NCBI GenBank assembly: GCA_964423545.1
Contig: CAYRFV010000296.1
Coordinates: 1-6,806, forward strand
Direction of reading: 5' to 3'
DNA length: 6,806 bases
From: JALOOE01 sp964423545
GTDB lineage: Bacteria > Chloroflexota > Anaerolineae > CG2-30-64-16
Position 1 is the first letter of the stretch. Every line of letters begins with the position of its first letter. The translations under genes and the position numbers were made by a program. The notes under the pieces are model-generated. The model saw only the letters and a list, made by a program, of their open reading frames with translations, was not told where the DNA came from and did not search any database. Of this stretch, positions 1 to 6,429 are shown piece after piece.

Positions 1-591
<591 letters not shown>

Positions 592-621
592 GCAGGTTCC
601 TCACGCAGACATTACCGCTGC

Positions 622-627
622 ATTATA
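622..627 (-). promoter_or_regulatory. gyrA promoter -10 box
   Basis: A perfect TATAAT is read on the minus strand at 627-622, about 30 bases before the gyrA ATG. The -35 position at 17-bp spacing (650-645) reads TGGCCG, a weak match. The start of transcription would be near 615, leaving a leader of about 24 bases containing the ribosome-binding site. Sequence match only. Confidence 0.6.
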
Positions 628-675
628 TCCCAAGATGGCGCTTTCGGCCATTTAGCGTGTGACGTTCGTGGCGTT

Positions 676-705
676 TTGGCGCTCCGCCCGCTGCGGGCGT
701 ATAAT
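676..705 (+). promoter_or_regulatory. Promoter of the MATE-hyuA-like operon
   Basis: TTGGCG (676-681, four of six bases matching TTGACA) lies 18 bp upstream of a perfect TATAAT (700-705). Predicted transcription start is about 712, roughly 40 bases before the chosen MATE start at 752. This promoter is incompatible with the longer in-frame start at 659 and with a start at 704, which supports 752. Confidence 0.6.
685..699. promoter_or_regulatory. 7-1-7 palindrome in promoter spacer, possible operator
   Basis: CGCCCGC-T-GCGGGCG is a perfect inverted repeat lying entirely in the 18-bp spacer between the -35 and -10 of the MATE operon promoter. This placement would let a dimeric regulator block or remodel the promoter, as is common for drug-efflux genes. 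No regulator gene is in the window. Because the DNA is GC-rich, a chance or purely structural palindrome is also possible. Confidence 0.35.
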
Positions 706-735
706 GAATGACTGGTCTTTCGAGGCCGAACACCT

Positions 736-740
736 GAGGA
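736..740 (+). promoter_or_regulatory. Ribosome-binding site deciding the MATE start
   Basis: GAGGA ends 11 bases before the ATG at 752. It is the only Shine-Dalgarno-like sequence between the predicted transcription start and the conserved part of the protein. Confidence 0.5.
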
Positions 741-751
741 TCCCGTTCATC

Positions 752-2116
752 ATGTCAACCACCCTGACCCTCTCCCAGCGCGTGCGCGCTAGCTTCGAGG
801 GCGGCGACTATCATAGAGTCCTGGCGCTGGCGTTGCCTGCCGTCGGTGAGCAGATGCTCAACATGACGGTGGGACTGGCCGACACCTTCATGGTTGGGCA
901 CCTGGGCGCCGCAGCCGTGGCTGCTGTGGGCCTCTCGAACCAGGCCGTGATGCTCGTCACGACTTTCTTTGCGGCCGTTGCGACGGGCGTCACCGCACTG
1001 GTCGCCCGCCATATCGGAGCACAGGAACGAGGGCATGCCAACACGATTATGCACCAGGGCTATCTGTTGGGCGCGCTCTTTGGCTCACTGACCCTGGTCT
1101 TTGGCTTGACGTTGAGCCTGCCGACCATGCGTGTGCTCCAGGCGCCAGCGGATGTCGTGGGTCCGGGCGCCCTCTATCTGAGCATCGTTTCGCTGACCTT
1201 TCCGTTGGCTGCATGCTTGTTCATCGGCAACGCGTCGCTGCGCGGCTCCGGCGATACGCGCACGCCGATGCTCGTGATGTTGGCCGTCAACGGGGTCAAC
1301 ATCGGCGTGGCCTACGCAGCGATCTACGGCCTGGGGCCGGTTCCGGCGTTAGGCGTCACCGGGTCAGCCATCGGCGCGGCGACTGCGCGCGGCGCCGGCG
1401 GTCTGATCGTGACCCTGATCCTGCTGCGCGGGCGTAGCGGACTGCATCTGCGCCTGGGCCGGTTGCGCCCCGATATCGAGCAGCTCAAGCGCATCGCCAA
1501 CATCGGCCTGCCTGCCGGCGCCGAACAGCTGCTCATGCGGGGTGCGCAAACCGCGTTCGCTGCCACCGTGGCGTCGCTGGGCACGCTGGCCTACGCAGCG
1601 CATCAGATCGCACTGCAGGCCGAGTCGATCTCCTATATGCCGGGCTTCGGCTTTGCGGTCGCCGCGACGACCCTCGTCGGCCAGGGACTCGGCGCGCGCG
1701 ATCCCACGCGCGCTCGCGCCGACGGCAGGCTGTCGCAATGGATGGCCGTCGCGGTCATGTCGTGCATGGGGGTGATTTTCTTCCTGTTCCCGGCACAGAT
1801 CATCGGTGTCTTCATCGACGATCCGGCCGTGATCCAATTGGGCATCTGGCCATTGCGACTGGTGGCATTCTCGCAGCCGATGCTGGCAACGATGATGGTG
1901 CTCGGCGGGGCGCTGCGCGGCGCAGGCGACACCCGGACGACCCTGTTCATCACCGCGGGTGGGCTGTGGTTGGTGCGTCTGCCGTTGGCGCTGCTGCTGG
2001 CCCCGCGTTTCGGCCTGATCGGCGCGTGGATCGCCATGAGCGTCGATCTGAATGTGCGCGGCACGCTGGCCTGGCTGCGTTTTCGCGGCGATCGCTGGAC
2101 AAAACTCAAGGTCTGA
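752..2116 (+). CDS. MATE family efflux transporter
   Basis: This is a 454-residue inner-membrane antiporter of the MATE (multidrug and toxic compound extrusion) family, which exports drugs or metabolites in exchange for Na+ or H+. The length is normal for the family (about 450) and the protein is almost wholly hydrophobic segments, consistent with 12 helices. The two-fold internal repeat is visible: LRGSGDTRTPM (residues 163-173) in the first half and LRGAGDTRTTL (388-398) in the second. The first helix contains VGLADTFMVGHLG (40-52), where Asp44 resembles the conserved ion-coupling aspartate of TM1. The basic tail RFRGDRWTKLKV is typical. The ATG at 752 was chosen over in-frame starts at 659 and 704 because the promoter lies between 676 and 705 and GAGGA precedes 752. 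The next gene starts one base after the stop. The substrate and coupling ion cannot be read from sequence. Confidence 0.93.
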   Translation: MSTTLTLSQRVRASFEGGDYHRVLALALPAVGEQMLNMTVGLADTFMVGHLGAAAVAAVGLSNQAVMLVTTFFAAVATGVTALVARHIGAQERGHANTIMHQGYLLGALFGSLTLVFGLTLSLPTMRVLQAPADVVGPGALYLSIVSLTFPLAACLFIGNASLRGSGDTRTPMLVMLAVNGVNIGVAYAAIYGLGPVPALGVTGSAIGAATARGAGGLIVTLILLRGRSGLHLRLGRLRPDIEQLKRIANIGLPAGAEQLLMRGAQTAFAATVASLGTLAYAAHQIALQAESISYMPGFGFAVAATTLVGQGLGARDPTRARADGRLSQWMAVAVMSCMGVIFFLFPAQIIGVFIDDPAVIQLGIWPLRLVAFSQPMLATMMVLGGALRGAGDTRTTLFITAGGLWLVRLPLALLLAPRFGLIGAWIAMSVDLNVRGTLAWLRFRGDRWTKLKV

Positions 2117-2117
2117 C

Positions 2118-4130
2118 ATGAATCTATCCCTCGGCATTGATACGGGCGGCACCTACACCGATGCCGTCCTCGTGGACCACGCAACGGGCGAGGTGCTGGC
2201 GGGCGCCAAGGCGCTCACCACGCGCCACAATCTCGCGCTGGGCATCAGCGCGGCCATCCAGGCCGTCTTTGCGAGCCCATCGGCCCTGGCCGCAGCACTC
2301 AAGCCGGCTGACGTCATTTTGGTCGCGCTCTCCACCACGCTGGCGACCAACACCCTGGCCGAAGGCCACCGCAGCGCCGTCTGCCTGATCCTCATCGGTT
2401 ACGAGCGCGAGCTGATGGCCCAGTGGGGCTTCGATCGCCAACTGGCAACCGACGATGTGGTCTACGTGACCGGGGGCCACGACGAGCGCGGCAGCCCGGC
2501 GGCGGCGCTGGATGAAGCAGCCGCACGCGCGGCGATTCTGGCCCGCAAGGAGATCGTCGAGGCGTTCGCCATCTCCGGCTACTTCAGCGTTCGCAATCCC
2601 GCCCATGAGCTGCGCGTGCGGGCGCTCGTTGAGGAGCTGACCGGGTTGCCGGTCACCTGCGGCCATGAGCTGACCAGCAAGCTCAATGCGGTGCGCCGCG
2701 CCACCACGGTCGCGCTCAACGCCCACTTGATCCTGCCACTGCGCGAGCTGATCGCCTCGGTGCGCAGGACGCTGGACGCCTGGGCCATCGCGGCGCCGCT
2801 GATGGTGGTCAAGGGTGACGGTTCACTGATGCGCGCCGAGTGGGCCATGCAGCGGCCCATCGAGACGATCCTCTCCGGCCCGGCCGCCAGCGCGGTCGGT
2901 GCGTGGCGTCTGGCCGGTCGCCGCGATGTGTGGGCCGTGGATGTGGGCGGGACGACAACCGACATCGCGCGGCTGGTTGATGGCGCCCCGATCCTGAATC
3001 CCGAAGGCGCCAATGTCGGCGGCTGGCAGACGATGGTCGAAGCGGTCGATGTTCACACGACCGGGTTGGGCGGCGATAGCTATGTGCGTCTGGATGAGGC
3101 GCAAGAGCTGCTGATCGGCCCGCAGCGCGTCGTTCCGCTCTCGCTCCTGGCGATCGAATGGCCCGAGGTGGTCGCGGAGCTGCGCCGGGAGCTTGCCATC
3201 CCGCCGGCCAAGCGCCCGCCCGGCGTGGGCGCCTTTGCGGTGGCCGGCCGGCCGGCCGCCGCGCGCCTGGCGGAAGCAGACGAAGAGACGCTGCGCAGTG
3301 TCGCCGAAGGCCCCCTGGCGCTGGCCGCGCTCTCCGAACAGCGCCGCGCTGGCGCGCTCGCGCGGCGACAGATCGAGGGGCTGGAAGCGCGTGGGTTGGT
3401 CCGCCGCTCCGCGTTCACACCGACCGACGCACTGCACGTGCTGGGGCGGTATGCGGCGTGGAATGGGGAGGCGGCGCGCCTGGGCGCCGAGCTGCTGGCG
3501 GCGCAGGCCGGGCTGACCGTCCAGAATCTCTGCGAGCAAGTGGTGGCCGGGGTGGCGCACAAGGCCGCCACAGAGATCGTCCGCAAGGCGCTGGAAGATG
3601 AGGTCGGCCGCACGCCGTGGCACCAGGAGCCGGGCACGCGCGCTTTTCTGCGGCTGGCGATGGATGGCGCCGGCGCTGAGCTGGGGTGCGCGTTGACGCT
3701 GAAGCGGCCGCTGGTCGCGATCGGTGCACCGGTCGCGGCCTACATGCCGGAGACGGCCCGGCGGCTGAACACCGAACTGGTCATTCCAAAGCATGCCGGG
3801 GTGGCGAACGCGGTCGGCGCCGTGTCAGGCAGCGTGGTGGTGCGCCAGCGCGTGCTCATCAATCCTCTGCCCGATGAAGAGGTGCTGCGCGCCCATCTGC
3901 CGGGCGGTCCGCTCGACTTCGCCAAGGTGGAGGAAGCAGTCGCCTACGCGCACGAGACGGTGCCAGCGATGCTGGAGGCTCAAGCGCGCGCCGCCGGCGC
4001 CGAGCAGGTCGCGGTCCATGTGACCCGGCAGGATCAGTGGGCGCCGACGCGCGGCGGGGGCCTGGATCTCCTCTACCTGGGGACGGAGCTGAGCTTTTCG
4101 GCGGCCGGCCGGCCGCGGGCGGCGCGCTGA
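2118..4130 (+). CDS. HyuA-like hydantoinase/oxoprolinase family protein, stand-alone
   Basis: This 670-residue cytoplasmic protein has the ASKHA-type ATP-binding fold of HyuA, the ATPase subunit of hydantoinases, 5-oxoprolinase and related carboxylases. The order of motifs is as follows. The N-terminal phosphate loop is GIDTGGTYTDAVLVD (6-20). STTLATNTLAEG (72-83) belongs to the Hydant_A_N domain. SGPAASAVGA is at 253-262, and the second phosphate motif DVGGTTTDIA is at 275-284. TGLGGDSYVRL is at 315-325, FTPTDALHVLG at 433-443, and PKHAGVANAVGAVSG (557-571) is the probable adenosine-side motif. The length is close to normal HyuA. Its ATG lies one base after the MATE stop with a modest AAGGT at 2108-2112, so the two are probably co-transcribed and translationally coupled. 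No HyuB gene follows, unlike classical hydantoinases, so the reaction is unknown. The C-terminus AGRPRAAR is low-complexity and the stop lies in a tandem duplication. Confidence 0.88.
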   Translation: MNLSLGIDTGGTYTDAVLVDHATGEVLAGAKALTTRHNLALGISAAIQAVFASPSALAAALKPADVILVALSTTLATNTLAEGHRSAVCLILIGYERELMAQWGFDRQLATDDVVYVTGGHDERGSPAAALDEAAARAAILARKEIVEAFAISGYFSVRNPAHELRVRALVEELTGLPVTCGHELTSKLNAVRRATTVALNAHLILPLRELIASVRRTLDAWAIAAPLMVVKGDGSLMRAEWAMQRPIETILSGPAASAVGAWRLAGRRDVWAVDVGGTTTDIARLVDGAPILNPEGANVGGWQTMVEAVDVHTTGLGGDSYVRLDEAQELLIGPQRVVPLSLLAIEWPEVVAELRRELAIPPAKRPPGVGAFAVAGRPAAARLAEADEETLRSVAEGPLALAALSEQRRAGALARRQIEGLEARGLVRRSAFTPTDALHVLGRYAAWNGEAARLGAELLAAQAGLTVQNLCEQVVAGVAHKAATEIVRKALEDEVGRTPWHQEPGTRAFLRLAMDGAGAELGCALTLKRPLVAIGAPVAAYMPETARRLNTELVIPKHAGVANAVGAVSGSVVVRQRVLINPLPDEEVLRAHLPGGPLDFAKVEEAVAYAHETVPAMLEAQARAAGAEQVAVHVTRQDQWAPTRGGGLDLLYLGTELSFSAAGRPRAAR

Positions 4131-4159
4131 CGGTTGCGGCCCGCTGACGGTTGCGGCCC
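4126..4159 (+). repeat. 17-bp perfect tandem duplication across the hyuA-like stop
   Basis: The unit GCTGACGGTTGCGGCCC occurs at 4126-4142 and again at 4143-4159. The first copy carries the TGA stop codon (4128-4130). The unit is not a multiple of three, and the second copy repeats TGA in another frame. It looks like a recent slippage or duplication event. Confidence 0.9.
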
Positions 4160-4202
4160 GGCGCTGCGAGCGGCGGCCTGCTGCCCAGCGACGAACACGC
4201 GC

Positions 4203-4235
4203 CGAGCGGGCGAGATGCGCCACCTCGCCCGCTCG
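4203..4235. terminator. Bidirectional hairpin between convergent genes
   Basis: A 12-bp perfect stem pairs 4203-4214 (CGAGCGGGCGAG) with 4224-4235 around a 9-base loop. It sits between the hyuA-like stop at 4130 and the stop of the convergent small membrane protein gene at 4256. There is no T-run on either side, so it is either a weak intrinsic terminator or a 3'-end-stabilising stem, as often seen in GC-rich genomes. Confidence 0.6.
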
Positions 4236-4255
4236 ATGCCGTCCAGTACAATGCG

Positions 4256-4591
4256 CTATTGTCCGAGTTTGGTTTTGAGCCAGCTTCTGAGGCTGGTAAC
4301 CGAGAACTGGTCGCTCTCGAGCTCCTTAAGTTGTTTCGTGTCAGGAGTGTCTGCGGTCAGGCTGAAGGCGGCCAGGATGTCCGCCGTCGGCACATTGTAG
4401 GCCTTCGAGACATCGGCCAATGTCATCCAGCCCTTGATCTCATCCGGGTTGGCCCCTGTCGGCGCCACTTTCTCACCGGTTGCCGACAGCTTGCCCGACA
4501 CGGACCAGTTGCCCGTGGCCTTGGCCGCACCGATCACCCCGAAGAAAAGCACGAGCACCAACACGCCGTAGAGATATGGATTGACTCTCAT
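4256..4591 (-). CDS. Small membrane-anchored protein paired with the polyferredoxin
   Basis: This 111-residue protein has one N-terminal hydrophobic segment (YGVLVLVLFFGVIGAA, residues 8-23) after a short MRVNPYL start, so it is probably a signal anchor. A polar stretch follows (24-50), then a helical domain of about 60 residues: KGWMTLADVSKAYNVP (53-68), ILAAFSLTADTP (72-83), LKELESDQFSVTSLRSWL (88-105). This domain resembles a module I recall from C-terminal extensions of some NapH-like ferredoxins, with an I-x-x-(A/L)-x-G/S-L-x-x-D-x-P core followed by F-x-V-x-x-(L/V)-R. That is recall, not a search result. The start is fixed by AAGGAG at 4605-4600, eight bases upstream; the longer in-frame start at 4723 would reach into the preceding gene. 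It lies 74 bp downstream of the polyferredoxin gene, same strand, probably one operon. There are no cysteines, so it is not itself a cluster carrier. Exact function unknown. Confidence 0.82.
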   Translation of the reverse strand: MRVNPYLYGVLVLVLFFGVIGAAKATGNWSVSGKLSATGEKVAPTGANPDEIKGWMTLADVSKAYNVPTADILAAFSLTADTPDTKQLKELESDQFSVTSLRSWLKTKLGQ

Positions 4592-4599
4592 CAGTTTGT

Positions 4600-4605
4600 C
4601 TCCTT
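4600..4605 (-). promoter_or_regulatory. Ribosome-binding site deciding the small-protein start
   Basis: AAGGAG on the minus strand (4605-4600) lies eight bases before the ATG at 4591-4589. It shows the product begins MRVNPYL rather than at the longer upstream ATG. Confidence 0.75.
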
Positions 4606-4665
4606 GTCTGGCAGCGGAGCCAGGGTCAGACGCCCGAGCCCGCCGCTCGAACTGCGGTTTCCCAA

Positions 4666-5574
4666 CTACTTTCCGAACACCGGCGCGCCCAGCTTCAGCT
4701 CCAACGCTCCCTCGCGCGGGCATTCATCGACGCACTCCAGGCAGCCCACGCAATCTGCGCTCTTGATTGTGGTGGCCGTGTGGACCGGCAGTCCCATCGG
4801 ACAGGCCTTGGTGCAGATGGCGCACGCCTTGCACGCTTCCGACTCGCGCTTGAGGTAGATCGGGCTCAGCTTCGCCACTAGCCCGGTCGCGGCGCCGAGC
4901 GGGCAGGCGTAGCGGCACCAGGGGCGTTCGACGAACAGCGAGCCCACCAGCGTGACCGCCAGCACCACGGCGCCCAGCCCGAAGCTCAGCTCCGCTAGAT
5001 TCCACAAGGCGGCCCACGGATCGACATCCCGGAAGACCATGAAGCCGTAGTACGCCGCGCCGAGGACTGCCCAGGCCAGCACCACGTACTTGAGGATCAC
5101 AGCCAGCGGTTGCCCCTTGGTCTTGAGGCTCTTGACAGCTCTGCGGATGGCGGGGACTTTCTTCTGGACGAAGGCGCTGAAGGTTGAGACCATGTCCTGA
5201 ATGAATCCGAGCGGGCATAACCAGCCACAGAAGGCGTTGCGGGCCAACAGTGCCGTCACCAGCGTTGCGATCAGCACCACCATGTTGGAGAGATGGGTGT
5301 GCGGCACCGTGCCGCCGCCGGTGGTGACGAACTTGTAAAGCGTTTCGAATCCGCCGAACGGGCAGTAGGCTTCCCACGAGGCGGTGACGACGGCGCCTGT
5401 CTCGCCCACCAGCGTATGGCGGACGGCGATGCCGAGAATGAACGCAAACACGGCGAACTGCGTAAGCCGGCGGAAGGTGTGGTGGGATGCGAGCGCCGAC
5501 ACGCCTCGTTTGCGAGGCTTCACTGCCCCCTTCGGGGTTCCCTTCGTGCTTTGGGGATGAACCAGAGCAGTCAT
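4666..5574 (-). CDS. NapH-like membrane polyferredoxin (4Fe-4S)
   Basis: This 302-residue membrane iron-sulfur protein would move electrons between cytoplasmic or quinone donors and an acceptor outside the membrane, as in the NapH/NosR/CcoG-like group. Four hydrophobic segments are visible at about 37-54, 96-113, 157-181 and 195-215. Between TM1 and TM2 is YCPFGGFETLY (70-80) with Cys71. CGWLCP (116-121) follows TM2 and CRYACP (220-225) follows TM4; these are the paired CxxxCP motifs of NapH. The C-terminal ferredoxin domain has Cys248, 251, 254, 258 and Cys275, 278, 281, 285, enough for two 4Fe-4S clusters. If the basic N-terminus is inside, both CxxxCP motifs and the clusters face the cytoplasm and Cys71 faces out. 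The start is set by AGGAGG at 5588-5583, eight bases upstream; the 90-residue upstream extension lacks this signal. It leads a two-gene operon with the small membrane protein. Confidence 0.92.
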   Translation of the reverse strand: MTALVHPQSTKGTPKGAVKPRKRGVSALASHHTFRRLTQFAVFAFILGIAVRHTLVGETGAVVTASWEAYCPFGGFETLYKFVTTGGGTVPHTHLSNMVVLIATLVTALLARNAFCGWLCPLGFIQDMVSTFSAFVQKKVPAIRRAVKSLKTKGQPLAVILKYVVLAWAVLGAAYYGFMVFRDVDPWAALWNLAELSFGLGAVVLAVTLVGSLFVERPWCRYACPLGAATGLVAKLSPIYLKRESEACKACAICTKACPMGLPVHTATTIKSADCVGCLECVDECPREGALELKLGAPVFGK

Positions 5575-5582
5575 GCGATGAT

Positions 5583-5588
5583 CCTCCT
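5583..5588 (-). promoter_or_regulatory. Ribosome-binding site deciding the polyferredoxin start
   Basis: A perfect AGGAGG on the minus strand lies eight bases before the ATG at 5574-5572. The in-frame upstream ATG at 5844 would extend the protein through a terminator hairpin and into the neighbouring gene, so it is not credible. Confidence 0.8.
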
Positions 5589-5622
5589 GAGAGATTGCGA
5601 TCGGTTCCAGCGTACAGTGCGC

Positions 5623-5677
5623 AGCATAGCAACAGGCTGCGAGGGAATGATGTGCGACTTGTGAAGATGTTATGAAA
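5623..5677 (-). promoter_or_regulatory. Putative regulated promoter of the polyferredoxin operon
   Basis: Read on the minus strand, TTTCAT (5677-5672) and CTTCAC (5666-5661) start exactly 11 bp apart, with a poor third unit GCACAT (5655-5650) in the same phase. A possible -10, TATGCT, is at 5628-5623; no convincing -35 is present at 17-18 bp. The half-site matches the array upstream of the DUF2202 gene. If this -10 is right, the sites lie farther upstream than at the other promoter. The -10 assignment is uncertain. Confidence 0.4.
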
Positions 5678-5734
5678 CCGCAGAGGAGGATCGAGGACCG
5701 ATGGCGCGGGCGCAGCCTCATGCTCCCCAAGCGC

Positions 5735-5766
5735 GCCAGGAGCCCGGCTGTCGCCGGGCTCCTGGC
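5735..5766 (-). terminator. Terminator of the DUF2202 gene
   Basis: A perfect 14-bp stem pairs 5735-5748 with 5753-5766 around the 4-base loop TGTC. It begins 17 bases after the DUF2202 stop codon (5785-5783). The stem is very stable, though no clear U-run follows it on the minus strand. It should separate DUF2202 transcription from the downstream polyferredoxin operon, which therefore probably has its own promoter. Confidence 0.75.
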
Positions 5767-5782
5767 CGAGCATCCGTCTACA

Positions 5783-6334
5783 TCAATTGCAGGCTTCGAA
5801 TGCTGGGAGATGGGCGTTGAGCGAAGCCGCTTGCAGGTTCGCAAACACCCGCAGTAGGTCGGCCTTCTCGGTGACCTTCATCAGCTCATCGTATAGAGCA
5901 GCGTCGGCGATCTCGGCGTCGACGCCCACCTGGCAGGCGTCGGCGACAGCCTCGAAGTCCGGCGGATTGGCCAGTCCGGGATTGGCCGGCACGGCCAGAC
6001 CGTACTTCGTGAAGAGGCGGCCCAAGGCGTTGACATGCTGCTGCTCGGAACGGGCGATCTGGGTGAACGGATAACCGGCGCCGAGCTGGGTTATGGCCGC
6101 CTGATAGGTGTTCAGTGCGCCGTATTCCTCATAGATAGCGCGATTTAGCGCCTCGATCTCAGCCTGCTCAAGCGGTTGGGCCGCCTGGATTCCGCTGCGG
6201 CTTCCCGGCGCCCAGCCGCTGCCGGGACCCCCGCGGCGATCCAGCTCCGTCGCTCCCGCCACTCCCACCGCAGCGATCACCATTCCCGCAAGCACGAGCG
6301 CTGCCGCGCCCCACCGGATCAGTCTAGTCTTCAT
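5783..6334 (-). CDS. Exported ferritin-like protein, DUF2202 family
   Basis: This 183-residue protein has an N-terminal signal peptide: basic MKTRLIRW, a hydrophobic core at 9-26 and probable cleavage near AGA-TE (about residue 28), so it acts outside the cytoplasmic membrane. The mature part matches my recollection of DUF2202, a four-helix ferritin-like family. Helix 1 is LNRAIYEEYGALNTYQAAI (63-81), helix 2 is IARSEQQHVNALGRLF (93-108) containing Glu97-x-x-His100, helix 3 is GVDAEIADAALYDELM (137-152) with Glu141, and helix 4 is VFANLQAASLNAHLPAFEAC (163-182) with His175. Glu69/70, Glu97, His100, Glu141 and His175 could bind a di-metal centre. Cys134 and Cys182 could form a disulfide. The start has AAAGGA seven bases upstream (6347-6342). 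The enzymatic role of DUF2202 is not established; an iron, oxygen or peroxide function is inference. It lies upstream of the polyferredoxin operon on the same strand. Confidence 0.9.
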   Translation of the reverse strand: MKTRLIRWGAAALVLAGMVIAAVGVAGATELDRRGGPGSGWAPGSRSGIQAAQPLEQAEIEALNRAIYEEYGALNTYQAAITQLGAGYPFTQIARSEQQHVNALGRLFTKYGLAVPANPGLANPPDFEAVADACQVGVDAEIADAALYDELMKVTEKADLLRVFANLQAASLNAHLPAFEACN

Positions 6335-6375
6335 GGTCGGTTCCTTTCATCTCTGTCATCTGGCGTCTGATGGTG

Positions 6376-6396
6376 GATCCGGTTTCAGCCCGGATC
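6376..6396 (-). other. Small hairpin in the DUF2202 leader
   Basis: GATCCGG (6376-6382) pairs perfectly with CCGGATC (6390-6396) around a 7-base loop. It falls between the predicted transcription start (about 6407) and the ATG at 6334, so it would form in the 5' leader RNA about 40 bases before the start. A role in mRNA stability is possible; it does not overlap the ribosome-binding site. Confidence 0.35.
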
Positions 6397-6413
6397 AACT
6401 TGTCGACGCCTGC

Positions 6414-6419
6414 ATCATA
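6414..6419 (-). promoter_or_regulatory. DUF2202 promoter -10 box
   Basis: TATGAT on the minus strand (6419-6414) matches five of six consensus bases. No recognisable -35 lies 17-18 bp upstream; that position is occupied by the 11-bp repeat array, as expected for an activator-dependent promoter. Confidence 0.5.
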
Positions 6420-6429
6420 CCGCGATGGA

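Noticed and set aside
659..751. Longer in-frame starts for the MATE protein at 659 or 704
   Set aside because: The best promoter (676-705) overlaps both, the extension is unlike MATE N-termini, and GAGGA precedes the ATG at 752.
3242..3257. 16-bp GGCC-type palindrome, with a similar one at 4101-4116
   Set aside because: Both lie inside the hyuA-like coding sequence and encode Ala-Gly-Arg-Pro; they are explained by GC-rich codon use.
2823..3794. Long open frames antisense to the hyuA-like and MATE genes, and similar ones antisense to gyrA and the polyferredoxin
   Set aside because: Their Arg/Ala/Pro/Gln-rich compositions are typical of shadow frames in high-GC DNA, and the opposite strand carries clearly conserved motifs.
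4592..4723. 44-residue N-terminal extension of the small membrane protein
   Set aside because: It overlaps the end of the polyferredoxin gene and places polar, Arg-rich sequence before a signal anchor; AAGGAG at 4605-4600 supports the shorter form.
5701..5820. 39-codon plus-strand reading frame after a GAGGAGGA sequence
   Set aside because: Arg/Pro-rich composition; it runs through the terminator hairpin and antisense to the end of DUF2202. Probably chance in GC-rich DNA.
5575..5844. 90-residue N-terminal extension of the polyferredoxin from an ATG at 5844
   Set aside because: It would cross the DUF2202 stop region and the 14-bp terminator, and an ideal AGGAGG sits just before the start at 5574.
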